Positions 32,150-41,908 of a stretch of DNA of 41,908 nucleotides are shown here, piece after piece (within the stretch, counting starts at the first letter, position 1; every line of letters begins with the position of its first letter). Under the pieces are notes generated by a model. It was not told where the DNA came from. It was given only the letters and a program-made list of their open reading frames with translations, and did not search any database. This stretch comes from Candidatus Heteroscillospira lomanii (lineage in GTDB: Bacteria; Bacillota; Clostridia; Oscillospirales; Oscillospiraceae). Position numbers and translations under genes: made by a program. The stretch spans positions 1-41,908 of the forward strand of contig CAJFRI010000006.1 in NCBI GenBank assembly GCA_904419385.1, given 5' to 3'.

Positions 32150-34138
32150 GTGAACAACAAGATACAGAGATTTATCGAGCCGAACACGCGCTTTTACTTC
32201 GTTATCATGCTCATTTTCGCCGTGGTGTCGCTGTTTTTCGACGTGCGCCTCGGCCTGGCGGAACTGGGGGCGCTGTGCCTGCTCGTGATATATGCTCTGA
32301 TCGTGTCGCGCAAAAAGCGGCGCGAGCTGATCGCATATATCGACTCCATAACCTACGATGTGCAGAACGCAAAAAACGACACGCTGCTGAATTTTCCGCT
32401 GCCCATGGTCGTGTTCAAGCTCGACGACAAGCAGATCATCTGGGGCAACCAGGTGTTTTTCGAGATATGCGGCGTCAAGCGGCCGAGCTTTGAGTCGCGC
32501 ATGACCGACCTCGTGCCTGATTTCTCCGACAAGTGGCTGAAAGAGGGCAAGAGCCAGTTCCCCGGCACGCTCACCGTGGGGGACAGGAAATATCAGATAC
32601 ACGGCAACATAGTCCACAGCGCCAAAGAGAGCGAGGCCGGCTTCATGGGCATCACCTACTGGGTCGACGTCACGGACTATGACAACATCAGGATAGAGTA
32701 CCAGAACTCGCGCCCCATAGTCGCGATCATCGCCCTCGACAACCTCGACGAGCTGATAAAGAACCTGCCCGACCGCGGCAAGAGCGATATCCGCGCCCAG
32801 CTCGACGACAAGATAACCCAGTGGGCCGACGGCAAGGGCGGGCTGCTCCGCCGCGTCGAGCGCGACAGGTATCTCTTCGTGTTCGAGGCGCGCTACCTCG
32901 AGGCGATGACGGCCGAGAAGTTCAGCCTCGTCGAGAGCGCCCACGGCGTCGTGAGTCCGAGCGGCATACACGCGACGGTGAGCATGGGCATAGGGCGCGA
33001 CGGCGGCGACTTCGCCGAGAACTACCATTTTGCGTCCCTCGCCATTGAGATGGCGCTCTCCCGCGGCGGCGACCAGGCCGTCATCAAAAACCGCTTCACC
33101 TTTGAATTCTTCGGCGGGCGCGGGGCCGAGGTCGAAAAGCGCACCAAGGTGCGCAGCCGCGTCATGGCCAACGCCCTCAACGAGATGATAGCCGACTCGT
33201 CGCAGGTGTTCGTCATGGGACACAAGCACGCCGACCTCGACGCCATCGGCTCCGCCGCCGGCATATGCTGCATGGCGCGCAAAAACGGCAAGAAATACCA
33301 CATCGTGGTCGATCCGGAGAAAAACGCCGCCAAGAGCCTCATCAACATGCTCAGGGAAGAACCAGAGTACCGCGAGGCGTTCATCACTCCCCAGGAGGCC
33401 ATACTCAGCGCCGACGGGCGCTGCCTGCTCGTCGTCGTGGACACCAACCGGCCCGAACAGGTCGAGGACGAGAACCTCCTGCTCACATGCAACCGCGTGG
33501 CCGTCATCGACCACCACCGCCGCGCCGCGACCTACATCGAAAACCCGGTGCTCACGCTCTACGAGCCCTACGCCTCGTCCGTGTGCGAGCTCGTGGTCGA
33601 GCTGCTGCAGGAGGTCGTCGAGCAGGCGGACATACTCCACTGCGAGGCCGAGGCCATGATGGCCGGCATAGTGCTCGACACCAAGAGCTTCACCATACGC
33701 ACCGGCGAGCGCACATTCGACGCGGCCGCGTTCCTGCGCCGCGCCGGAGCCGATACCGTGGGCGTCAAGCGCCTGCTCCAGTCGGATTTTGCCAGCACGG
33801 TGGAGCGCTATACGATACTCCAGAGCGCCAAGATCTACCGCGACAGCATCGCCGTGTCGGTGATGAAGTCCCCGCAGGACCGCGTGGTCGCCGCCCAGGC
33901 GGCCGACGAGCTGCTCAACATCTCCGGTGTGGAGGCGTCCATCGTCCTGTTCCCGACGGAGGACGGCGGCGTGACCGTCTCGGCGCGCAGCATAGGCAAC
34001 ATAAATGTCCAGGTGCTGCTCGAACAGCTCGGCGGCGGAGGGAATAACGCCGCGGCCGGCGCACAGATGAAGGATACGGAGCTGCGCGACGCCGTGAACC
34101 GGCTGTTCGCCGCGATCGACAAATATCTCGATGATTGA
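32150..34138 (+). CDS. gdpP: Cyclic-di-AMP phosphodiesterase GdpP (DHH family)
   Basis: 662-aa membrane phosphodiesterase that degrades c-di-AMP. Two membrane helices (about 13-58), a degenerate PAS (about 70-165), a modified GGDEF domain (about 180-310), then DHH (GHKHADLDAIGSA near 356, VVVDTN, IDHHRRA near 452) and DHHA1 (ISGVEASIVLFP...INVQVLLEQLGGGG). The usual GGGH of DHHA1 is followed here by NN rather than His (GGGGNNAAAGAQ). I chose GTG 32150-32152, with GGGAGG 6 nt upstream; the ATG at 32111 has no SD and lies right after the -10. The gdpP-rplI-dnaB order is standard in Firmicutes. Confidence 0.93.
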   Translation: MNNKIQRFIEPNTRFYFVIMLIFAVVSLFFDVRLGLAELGALCLLVIYALIVSRKKRRELIAYIDSITYDVQNAKNDTLLNFPLPMVVFKLDDKQIIWGNQVFFEICGVKRPSFESRMTDLVPDFSDKWLKEGKSQFPGTLTVGDRKYQIHGNIVHSAKESEAGFMGITYWVDVTDYDNIRIEYQNSRPIVAIIALDNLDELIKNLPDRGKSDIRAQLDDKITQWADGKGGLLRRVERDRYLFVFEARYLEAMTAEKFSLVESAHGVVSPSGIHATVSMGIGRDGGDFAENYHFASLAIEMALSRGGDQAVIKNRFTFEFFGGRGAEVEKRTKVRSRVMANALNEMIADSSQVFVMGHKHADLDAIGSAAGICCMARKNGKKYHIVVDPEKNAAKSLINMLREEPEYREAFITPQEAILSADGRCLLVVVDTNRPEQVEDENLLLTCNRVAVIDHHRRAATYIENPVLTLYEPYASSVCELVVELLQEVVEQADILHCEAEAMMAGIVLDTKSFTIRTGERTFDAAAFLRRAGADTVGVKRLLQSDFASTVERYTILQSAKIYRDSIAVSVMKSPQDRVVAAQAADELLNISGVEASIVLFPTEDGGVTVSARSIGNINVQVLLEQLGGGGNNAAAGAQMKDTELRDAVNRLFAAIDKYLDD

Positions 34139-34156
34139 CGAAAGGAACGATTTGAT

Positions 34157-34606
34157 ATGAAAGTTATTTTTCAGCAGGACGTGAGAGGCCAGGGCAAGAA
34201 AGGCGAGCTCAAGGAGGTCTCCGACGGCTACGCACGCAATTTCCTCCTGCCGAGGAAACTCGCGGTCGAGGCCACTACAGACAATTTGAACACCATGCGC
34301 CTGCGCGAGAAAGCGCGCGCAAAGCAGATGGCGGAGGAGAAGGCCGCGGCCGAGGCCGCAGCGAAGAAGCTCGAGGGCATAGTCGTGAAGATAAGCGCCA
34401 AGGCCGGCGCGGGCGGCAAGCTCTTCGGCGCCATCACCTCCAAGGAGATCTCCGACGAGCTGCAGAGCCAGTTCGGCATCTCCATAGAGAAGAACAAGAT
34501 AGTCCAGCCCGAGCCAATAAAGAGCTACGGCAGCTTTTCCGTCAAGTGCAAGCTCGGCTATGAGATAACCGGTACGATAAACGTCGTCGTTTCGGAGGCG
34601 AAGTGA
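34157..34606 (+). CDS. rplI: 50S ribosomal protein L9
   Basis: 149-aa L9. N-terminal domain [32 protein letters not shown] (in parts) with the rRNA-binding loop, a long connecting helix ([27 protein letters not shown]), and the C-terminal domain with [13 protein letters not shown]. Normal length. ATG 34157, with GAAAGGA upstream. It lies 18 nt after gdpP. Confidence 0.97.
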   Translation: MKVIFQQDVRGQGKKGELKEVSDGYARNFLLPRKLAVEATTDNLNTMRLREKARAKQMAEEKAAAEAAAKKLEGIVVKISAKAGAGGKLFGAITSKEISDELQSQFGISIEKNKIVQPEPIKSYGSFSVKCKLGYEITGTINVVVSEAK

Positions 34607-34607
34607 T

Positions 34608-35948
34608 TTGGACGAGCTGCTTGGCAGACGCATGCCTCACAGCGCCGAGGCCGAGCAGGCGGTGCTCGGCTCGATGCTCATCGACCCGAAGTGCATACCC
34701 GACGTCATAGACAAGCTGCGCGCCCAGGATTTTTACATCGACGCCAACCGCGACATATTTGAGACCATATTCTCCATGTTCTCTTACAGCCAGACCATAG
34801 ACCCCGTGACCGTGCTCGACCAGATGCGCGTGCGCGGCGTCATACGCGATGACTCCCAGCAGTATGTCGCGGAGCTCATGGAGGTCACGCCGACGGCGGC
34901 GAACGTGCTCAAATACGCGGCCATAGTGCGGGACAAGGCGCTCATGCGCGCTCTCGCCTCGCTTGCCGACGAGATAAGCGGCATGGTGTTCGAGGGGGCG
35001 GGCGAGGCCGACGTCATGCTCGAGGCTGCGGAGCGCAAGATCTATGCCCTGCGCCAGGGACGGTCCACCGGCGGCCTCACGCATATCGCGGCAATTTTGC
35101 CGGCGGTGTACGAGCGCATATCCGAGGCGGCGGCCTCCGGCAGCAGCATACCCGGCCTCAGCACCGGGCTCTACGATCTCGACGACGCGATAATGGGCCT
35201 CAACAAGGGCGACCTCATCCTCGTCGCCGCACGCCCCGGTATGGGCAAGACCAGTATAGCGCTCAATATAGCCATGCACGTCGGCAAGCACTCGGGCAAG
35301 GCCGTGGCCGTGTTCTCGCTCGAGATGTCGAAAGAGCAGCTCGTGTCGCGCCTGCTCTCGGGCGAGAGTTTGGTCGACGGCCAGAAGCTCCAGACCGGCG
35401 CGCTGAGCGCCGACGAGTGGCGCCGCGTGACGGCCGCCGCGTCGACGCTGTCGTCGGCCGACATCAGGGTCGACGACAACCCGAGCCTGTCCGTCGCGGA
35501 TATGAACGCCCAGTGCCGCAGGATAGAAAACCTCGGCCTCGTCGTCATCGACTACCTCCAGCTCATGCAGTCGTCCGGCTCCGGGCGCAGCTATGCCTCC
35601 GAGAGCCGCACCCAGGTGGTCAGCGACATAAGCCGCATGCTCAAGATAATGGCAAAAGAGCTCGACGTGCCCGTCATATGCATAAGCCAGCTCTCGAGGG
35701 CGAACGAGGGCCGCCAGAACAAGCGCCCCATGCTCTCCGACCTGCGTGAGTCGGGCGCCATCGAGCAGGATGCAGATATAGTAATAGGACTCTACCGCGA
35801 CGGATATTATAATCCGGAGGTGGAAAACCCCAATCTCGCCGAGGCGATACTGCTCAAAAACCGCCACGGCCAGGTCGGCACCGTGCCGCTCATGTGGCTG
35901 CCGGAGTACACGACCTACAGCAACGCGGAGCAGCGCTATGAAGAGTAA
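34608..35948 (+). CDS. dnaB: Replicative DNA helicase DnaB
   Basis: 446-aa hexameric fork helicase. The N-terminal primase-binding domain starts RRMPHSAEAEQAVLGSMLID. The RecA-like motor has Walker A ARPGMGKTS (near residue 210), SLEMSKEQLVSRLLS, the Walker B strand LVVIDYLQLM, and ISQLSRANEGR...LSDLRESGAIEQDAD (in parts). TTG start at 34608, with GGAGG about 12 nt upstream overlapping the end of rplI; the gap is 1 nt. The last bases overlap the tilS ATG. Confidence 0.96.
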   Translation: MDELLGRRMPHSAEAEQAVLGSMLIDPKCIPDVIDKLRAQDFYIDANRDIFETIFSMFSYSQTIDPVTVLDQMRVRGVIRDDSQQYVAELMEVTPTAANVLKYAAIVRDKALMRALASLADEISGMVFEGAGEADVMLEAAERKIYALRQGRSTGGLTHIAAILPAVYERISEAAASGSSIPGLSTGLYDLDDAIMGLNKGDLILVAARPGMGKTSIALNIAMHVGKHSGKAVAVFSLEMSKEQLVSRLLSGESLVDGQKLQTGALSADEWRRVTAAASTLSSADIRVDDNPSLSVADMNAQCRRIENLGLVVIDYLQLMQSSGSGRSYASESRTQVVSDISRMLKIMAKELDVPVICISQLSRANEGRQNKRPMLSDLRESGAIEQDADIVIGLYRDGYYNPEVENPNLAEAILLKNRHGQVGTVPLMWLPEYTTYSNAEQRYEE

Positions 35949-37236
35949 GGCCGCGGCGTTCATCAGGCGGCACGGCATGATCCCGCCCAGGGCGAAGGTG
36001 CTCTGCGCCGTGTCCGGCGGGGCGGACAGCATAGCCATGCTGCACCTGCTGCTCGAGCTCGGATACGACGTCGAGTGCGCCCACTTCAACCACATGATAC
36101 GCGGCGCCGAGAGCGACAGGGACGAGGAGTTCGTGCGCGCGCGGTGCGAGATGCTCGGCGTGCCGTTCACGGCCGGGCGGGGCGATGTGCCCGCATTTGC
36201 CCGCGAGCGCGGCATGGGCACCGAGGAGGCCGCCCGCGTCATGCGCTACGGCTTTCTCGAGGAGACGGCGCTCGCCCGCTCGTGCGCGCGCATCGCGACG
36301 GCGCACAACGCCGCCGACAACGCCGAGACCGTCATACTCAATCTCATCCGCGGCACGGGCCTGCGCGGCATGTGCGGCATAGCGCCCGTGCGCGGGAATA
36401 TAATAAGGCCCATGCTCTGCCTCGACAGGCCGGAGATAGAGGGCTGGCTGAGGGAGAAAGGCATATCTTTCGTCACCGACTCGACCAACCTCACGGAGGA
36501 CTACGCCCGCAACCGCGTCCGCGCCCGCGTGATCGCCCCGCTTAGGGAGCTCGCGCCCGGGTTCGCGGAAAAGGCCCTCGCCGCCTGCGAGAGCATGCGC
36601 GCCGACTCGGAGCTCATCGAGTCCATGGTGCCTCAGCGCCCGGACGGGCAGATAGCATCGGAAGAGCTGCTCGCGCTGCCGGAGCCGGTGGCCGCACGGC
36701 TGATAATGCGCCTCGCGCCCGGAGCGGGCAGGGCGCATGTCGAGGCCGTCATGGCGCTCGCGCGCCCGGATAAGCCGCACGGGCGGCTCGACCTGCCGGG
36801 CTGCACGGTGACGAAGCAGTTCGGCACCCTGCGTTTCGGCGCTCAGGAGAGAGCCGTGCCGGAGGATGTGCGGCTCGTGCCGGGGGGCACGGTGCGCTGG
36901 GGGAGATACGAAGTTTCGCTGGCTGAAGGTGCTGCCGCGCCGCAAAAGGGGCTTTTGTGCTTTAAAACCGCCGCGATATGTGGTAATATAACTGTTGGTT
37001 CCAGGAGAGAAGGCGACAGGCTGCGCCAGCGAGGGCGCGGCGTGACGAAAACGCTCAAAAAGCTGTTCTCCGAGGCGAGGATAGAGCCGGATGAGCGCGC
37101 CCTGGTGCCCGTCCTGCGTGACGGGGCCGGCGTCGTCGGAGTCCTGGGCTTCGGTGAGGACGAGCGCGCTGCCGCCGTGTGCGGCGAGCGGGCTTTTATA
37201 GTAAAATTTGAAAAAACAGGGGGAGGCACATTGTGA
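35938..37236 (+). CDS. tilS: tRNA(Ile)-lysidine synthase
   Basis: 432-aa enzyme that converts C34 of tRNA-Ile(CAU) to lysidine, changing AUG to AUA reading. The N-terminal PP-loop motif is CAVSGGADSIAMLHLL, followed by CAHFNHMIRG, then AHNAADNAETVILNLIRGTGLRGM (in parts). The C-terminal domain includes GDRLRQRGRGVTKTLKKLFSEARI. The ATG lies 11 nt inside the end of dnaB. The tilS-hpt-ftsH order is widespread in Firmicutes. Confidence 0.95.
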   Translation: MKSKAAAFIRRHGMIPPRAKVLCAVSGGADSIAMLHLLLELGYDVECAHFNHMIRGAESDRDEEFVRARCEMLGVPFTAGRGDVPAFARERGMGTEEAARVMRYGFLEETALARSCARIATAHNAADNAETVILNLIRGTGLRGMCGIAPVRGNIIRPMLCLDRPEIEGWLREKGISFVTDSTNLTEDYARNRVRARVIAPLRELAPGFAEKALAACESMRADSELIESMVPQRPDGQIASEELLALPEPVAARLIMRLAPGAGRAHVEAVMALARPDKPHGRLDLPGCTVTKQFGTLRFGAQERAVPEDVRLVPGGTVRWGRYEVSLAEGAAAPQKGLLCFKTAAICGNITVGSRREGDRLRQRGRGVTKTLKKLFSEARIEPDERALVPVLRDGAGVVGVLGFGEDERAAAVCGERAFIVKFEKTGGGTL

Positions 37237-37772
37237 ATCCGGATATAGAGAGCATACTCATCTCCGAGGAAGAGCTCGGCGCCAAGGTGCGCGAGATGGG
37301 CGAGGAGATCACCCGCCGCTATGCGGGGAGAGAGCCGCTGTTCGTCGGCGTTTTGAAGGGCAGCTTCGTGTTCATGGCCGACGTGCTGCGCTGCATAGAC
37401 CTGCCCTGCTCGGTCGACTTCATGGCCGTGTCGTCATACGGCGCGGGCACGGAGAGCTCCGGCCGGGTGAGGATAGACAAGGACCTGGGGCATGATATAA
37501 AGGGCAGGGACGTCGTCATCCTGGAGGACATACTCGACAGCGGCACGACGCTGCACTATCTGCTCAAAGTCCTCGCCGAGCGCGGGCCGGCCTCGCTGGC
37601 CGTGTACACCCTGCTCGACAAGCCCGCGCGGCGCAAAAAAGAGGTAAAGGCCGAGATGACCGGCTTTACCATCCCCGACGCCTTCGTCGTGGGCTACGGG
37701 CTCGATTACGATGAGAAATACCGCAACCTCCCATATATAGGCGTGCTCAGACCCGAGGTCTACGGCGGGTGA
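37233..37772 (+). CDS. hpt: Hypoxanthine phosphoribosyltransferase
   Basis: 179-aa purine salvage enzyme joining hypoxanthine/guanine to PRPP. The PRPP-binding motif is VVILEDILDSGTTLHYLL; others are VGVLKGSFVFMADVLR near the start and GYGLDYDEKYRNLPYIGVL at the end. GTG start overlaps the tilS stop (GTGA), with GGGAGG 7 nt upstream. Length is standard. Confidence 0.95.
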   Translation: MNPDIESILISEEELGAKVREMGEEITRRYAGREPLFVGVLKGSFVFMADVLRCIDLPCSVDFMAVSSYGAGTESSGRVRIDKDLGHDIKGRDVVILEDILDSGTTLHYLLKVLAERGPASLAVYTLLDKPARRKKEVKAEMTGFTIPDAFVVGYGLDYDEKYRNLPYIGVLRPEVYGG

Positions 37773-37804
37773 AGCGCCAACAACGCCAAGGATGTGATCT
37801 TTAA

Positions 37805-39796
<1,992 letters not shown>

Positions 39797-39800
39797 TAAC

Positions 39801-39837
39801 AAAACAGGCATGACCGAAAAGGTCATGCCTGTTTTTG
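39801..39837. terminator. Bidirectional terminator between ftsH and the decarboxylase genes
   Basis: AAAACAGGCATGACC/GGTCATGCCTGTTTT stem (15 bp), 5-nt loop, with T runs usable on either strand. Confidence 0.9.
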
Positions 39838-39851
39838 TGCTGTATACGGAT

Positions 39852-41072
<1,221 letters not shown>

Positions 41073-41120
41073 ACTCAGCCTCCTAAATTGGCCGCGGACG
41101 CGGCGAGGTGCGGACAGACA

Positions 41121-41465
41121 TCATTTCTCATCGCTTTCGGCCGCCCTGATGGATACAAAGCGGAGCTCGTTGAGCGGCTTGCCGAGATGATCGGCAACTA
41201 TGGCCATTACCATGGCGGCGTCGCGCGGCGGCGTGTCGTAGAGCTTGAGCATGCCGGCGGAGCCGGGGGCCGGCGCCGGCGCGGCGGGCTTCTCTGCGGG
41301 CACGGGCGACTGCTCGGGCTGAGGCTCGGCCGCGCTGCGCGACATTATCCTGCCGCAGGCCATGACGACTGCCATCAGCAGTATGAGCCCCAGAAATACG
41401 ACCGCGTAGCCCATAACAGCGACGATCAGCGCATCCTCTGCGGAGATGTTGACCAGATCTGTCAT
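41121..41465 (-). CDS. OadG-family decarboxylase gamma/delta subunit
   Basis: 114-aa small subunit: one membrane helix (about 13-36), a Pro/Ala-rich linker (about 45-68) and a C-terminal segment (PPRDAAMVMAIVADHLGKPLNELRFVSIR in parts) like the part that contacts the alpha subunit. It has no biotin MKM motif, so it is not the carrier. ATG with GGGAGG upstream. It precedes the beta subunit by 48 nt in the same operon. No alpha (carboxyltransferase) or biotin-carrier gene is present here. Confidence 0.85.
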   Translation of the reverse strand: MTDLVNISAEDALIVAVMGYAVVFLGLILLMAVVMACGRIMSRSAAEPQPEQSPVPAEKPAAPAPAPGSAGMLKLYDTPPRDAAMVMAIVADHLGKPLNELRFVSIRAAESDEK

Positions 41466-41530
41466 TGTGATTCCTCCCTGATATAAATATTTAAATCCTG
41501 GCGGCGCACCGCGCTGGAATTTAACACGTT

Positions 41531-41568
41531 CTTTATTAACGAAATCTTTATTAACAATATCTTTATTA
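41531..41568. repeat. Three direct repeats CTTTATTA, 15-bp period
   Basis: CTTTATTA occurs exactly at 41531-41538, 41546-41553 and 41561-41568, spaced by 7 nt (the first two continue as CTTTATTAAC). They overlap the -10 and early transcribed region of the decarboxylase operon. Confidence 0.8.
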
Positions 41569-41594
41569 TAGCAAGGGCGATATGCGTTTTACAA
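41565..41594 (-). promoter_or_regulatory. Promoter of the decarboxylase operon
   Basis: Minus strand TTGTAA (41589-41594), 18-nt spacer, TATAAT (41565-41570). Confidence 0.65.
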
Positions 41595-41678
41595 GACAAA
41601 ATTTTAACAATTTTAGGGCCTGCGCTGCCCGTTTTCCGCCCAGTTTGGTATTATGAGGCTGATTTTTCGTATTTGCGC

Positions 41679-41707
41679 TTGAGAAAAAGAGGATTCTGCG
41701 ATATATT
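41679..41707 (+). promoter_or_regulatory. Plus-strand promoter near the right edge
   Basis: TTGAGA (41679-41684), 17-nt spacer, TATATT (41702-41707). Confidence 0.55.
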
Positions 41708-41774
41708 ATTACTTACCATGCGGCGCGATGAGCGCTTTTTTATCGTCAGGAATAAGCCAAGGAGATGTAGATAT

Positions 41775-41849
41775 ATGAAACTCGGAATCGGCGTTCAGAC
41801 ACCGGATTTCATATCTCCATACTTCTCCATAAACGCCGCCAAAGCCTGA
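41775..41849 (+). CDS. Possible 24-aa leader peptide or gene remnant
   Basis: ATG 41775-41777 with AAGGAGAT about 8-9 nt upstream, 24 codons, then TGA at 41847-41849. The peptide starts MKLGIGVQTPDF; nothing is recognised in it. It follows a plausible promoter by about 70 nt. Both the SD and the start codon lie in an inverted repeat. It could be a regulatory leader ORF, a broken gene, or chance. Confidence 0.4.
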   Translation: MKLGIGVQTPDFISPYFSINAAKA

Positions 41850-41908
41850 TACAGCGCGGTTTTACGCAAAACCAACCAAATTATAACTTCATATTTCTCT
41901 ATGCAGTC

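Larger units (their letters stand above)
41595..41908. other. Right edge, no conventional gene
   Basis: No long reading frame with coding character on either strand. It holds a plus-strand promoter, a 24-codon ORF and inverted repeats, described separately. GC content is lower than in the coding regions. Confidence 0.7.

Noticed and set aside
32120-34633. 837-codon minus-strand frame antisense to gdpP and rplI
   Set aside because: It crosses the boundary between two real genes and has shadow composition.
41531-41568. CRISPR or replication iterons
   Set aside because: Only three 8-bp repeats with 7-bp spacers, far too short for CRISPR and not near a replication gene; a promoter-linked site is simpler.

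Overview
The window reads as chromosome from a GC-rich, anaerobic, spore-forming-type Firmicute (Clostridia; the gene set fits Oscillospiraceae best, which is an inference from content and not a database match). The evidence is a yabP-yabQ-divIC-S1 sporulation/division cluster, a T-box leader, a complete V/A-type ATPase operon in the clostridial order, a Na+-pumping decarboxylase beta subunit, low-GC-Firmicute-style promoters and Shine-Dalgarno (SD) sites, and frequent TTG/GTG starts. High GC creates many long antisense reading frames, which I treat as shadows.

Layout. 1-340: the tail of a serine recombinase, probably the right end of an integrated element that lies mostly outside the window. 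339-4940 (minus): trmB, xth, dusB, an ECF sigma factor and its anti-sigma factor in one tight operon, then a lipoprotein gene behind a terminator. 4969-6490 (minus): yabP, yabQ, divIC and an S1-domain gene. 6573-10910 (plus): a T-box (probable leucine specifier) controlling a LeuA-family protein that has lost its catalytic metal ligands, and a fusion of a TIM-barrel isomerase-like domain to an acyl-CoA synthetase. 10947-12417 (minus): an S24/XRE regulator and queH. 12493-13797 (plus): an NSS-type Na+ symporter. 14017-16093 (minus): galE and a threonine aldolase. 16159-19072 (plus): a copper operon with a CsoR-like operator, a CopA carrying an extra C-terminal HMA domain with its own internal ribosome site, and csoR. 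19089-20813 (plus): a cytidylate-kinase-like gene, then a 79-aa unknown gene coupled to a CarD-type regulator. 20832-21719 (minus): an E2-acyltransferase-like protein. 21934-30654 (plus): the nine-gene V-ATPase operon. 30683-32005 (minus): a sugar nucleotidyltransferase. 32081-39835 (plus): gdpP, rplI, dnaB, tilS, hpt and ftsH. 39852-41594 (minus): Na+-decarboxylase beta and gamma-type subunits. 41600-41908: no conventional gene, but a promoter, a 24-codon ORF and crossing inverted repeats.

Themes. Sodium coupling recurs: the V-ATPase rotor subunit carries the Na+-site residues, and an NSS symporter and the decarboxylase beta subunit are nearby. The best candidate for an undescribed system is the T-box operon, where an apparently catalytically dead, leucine-domain-bearing LeuA homologue is translationally coupled to an unusual isomerase-like/CoA-ligase fusion. 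Other points worth checking are the nested copZ-like start in copA, the 127-nt yabQ/divIC overlap, a perfect 24-bp palindrome over the promoter of the 79-aa/CarD pair, and several family members lacking key residues. Family assignments are from motif recognition by eye; no search or folding program was run.
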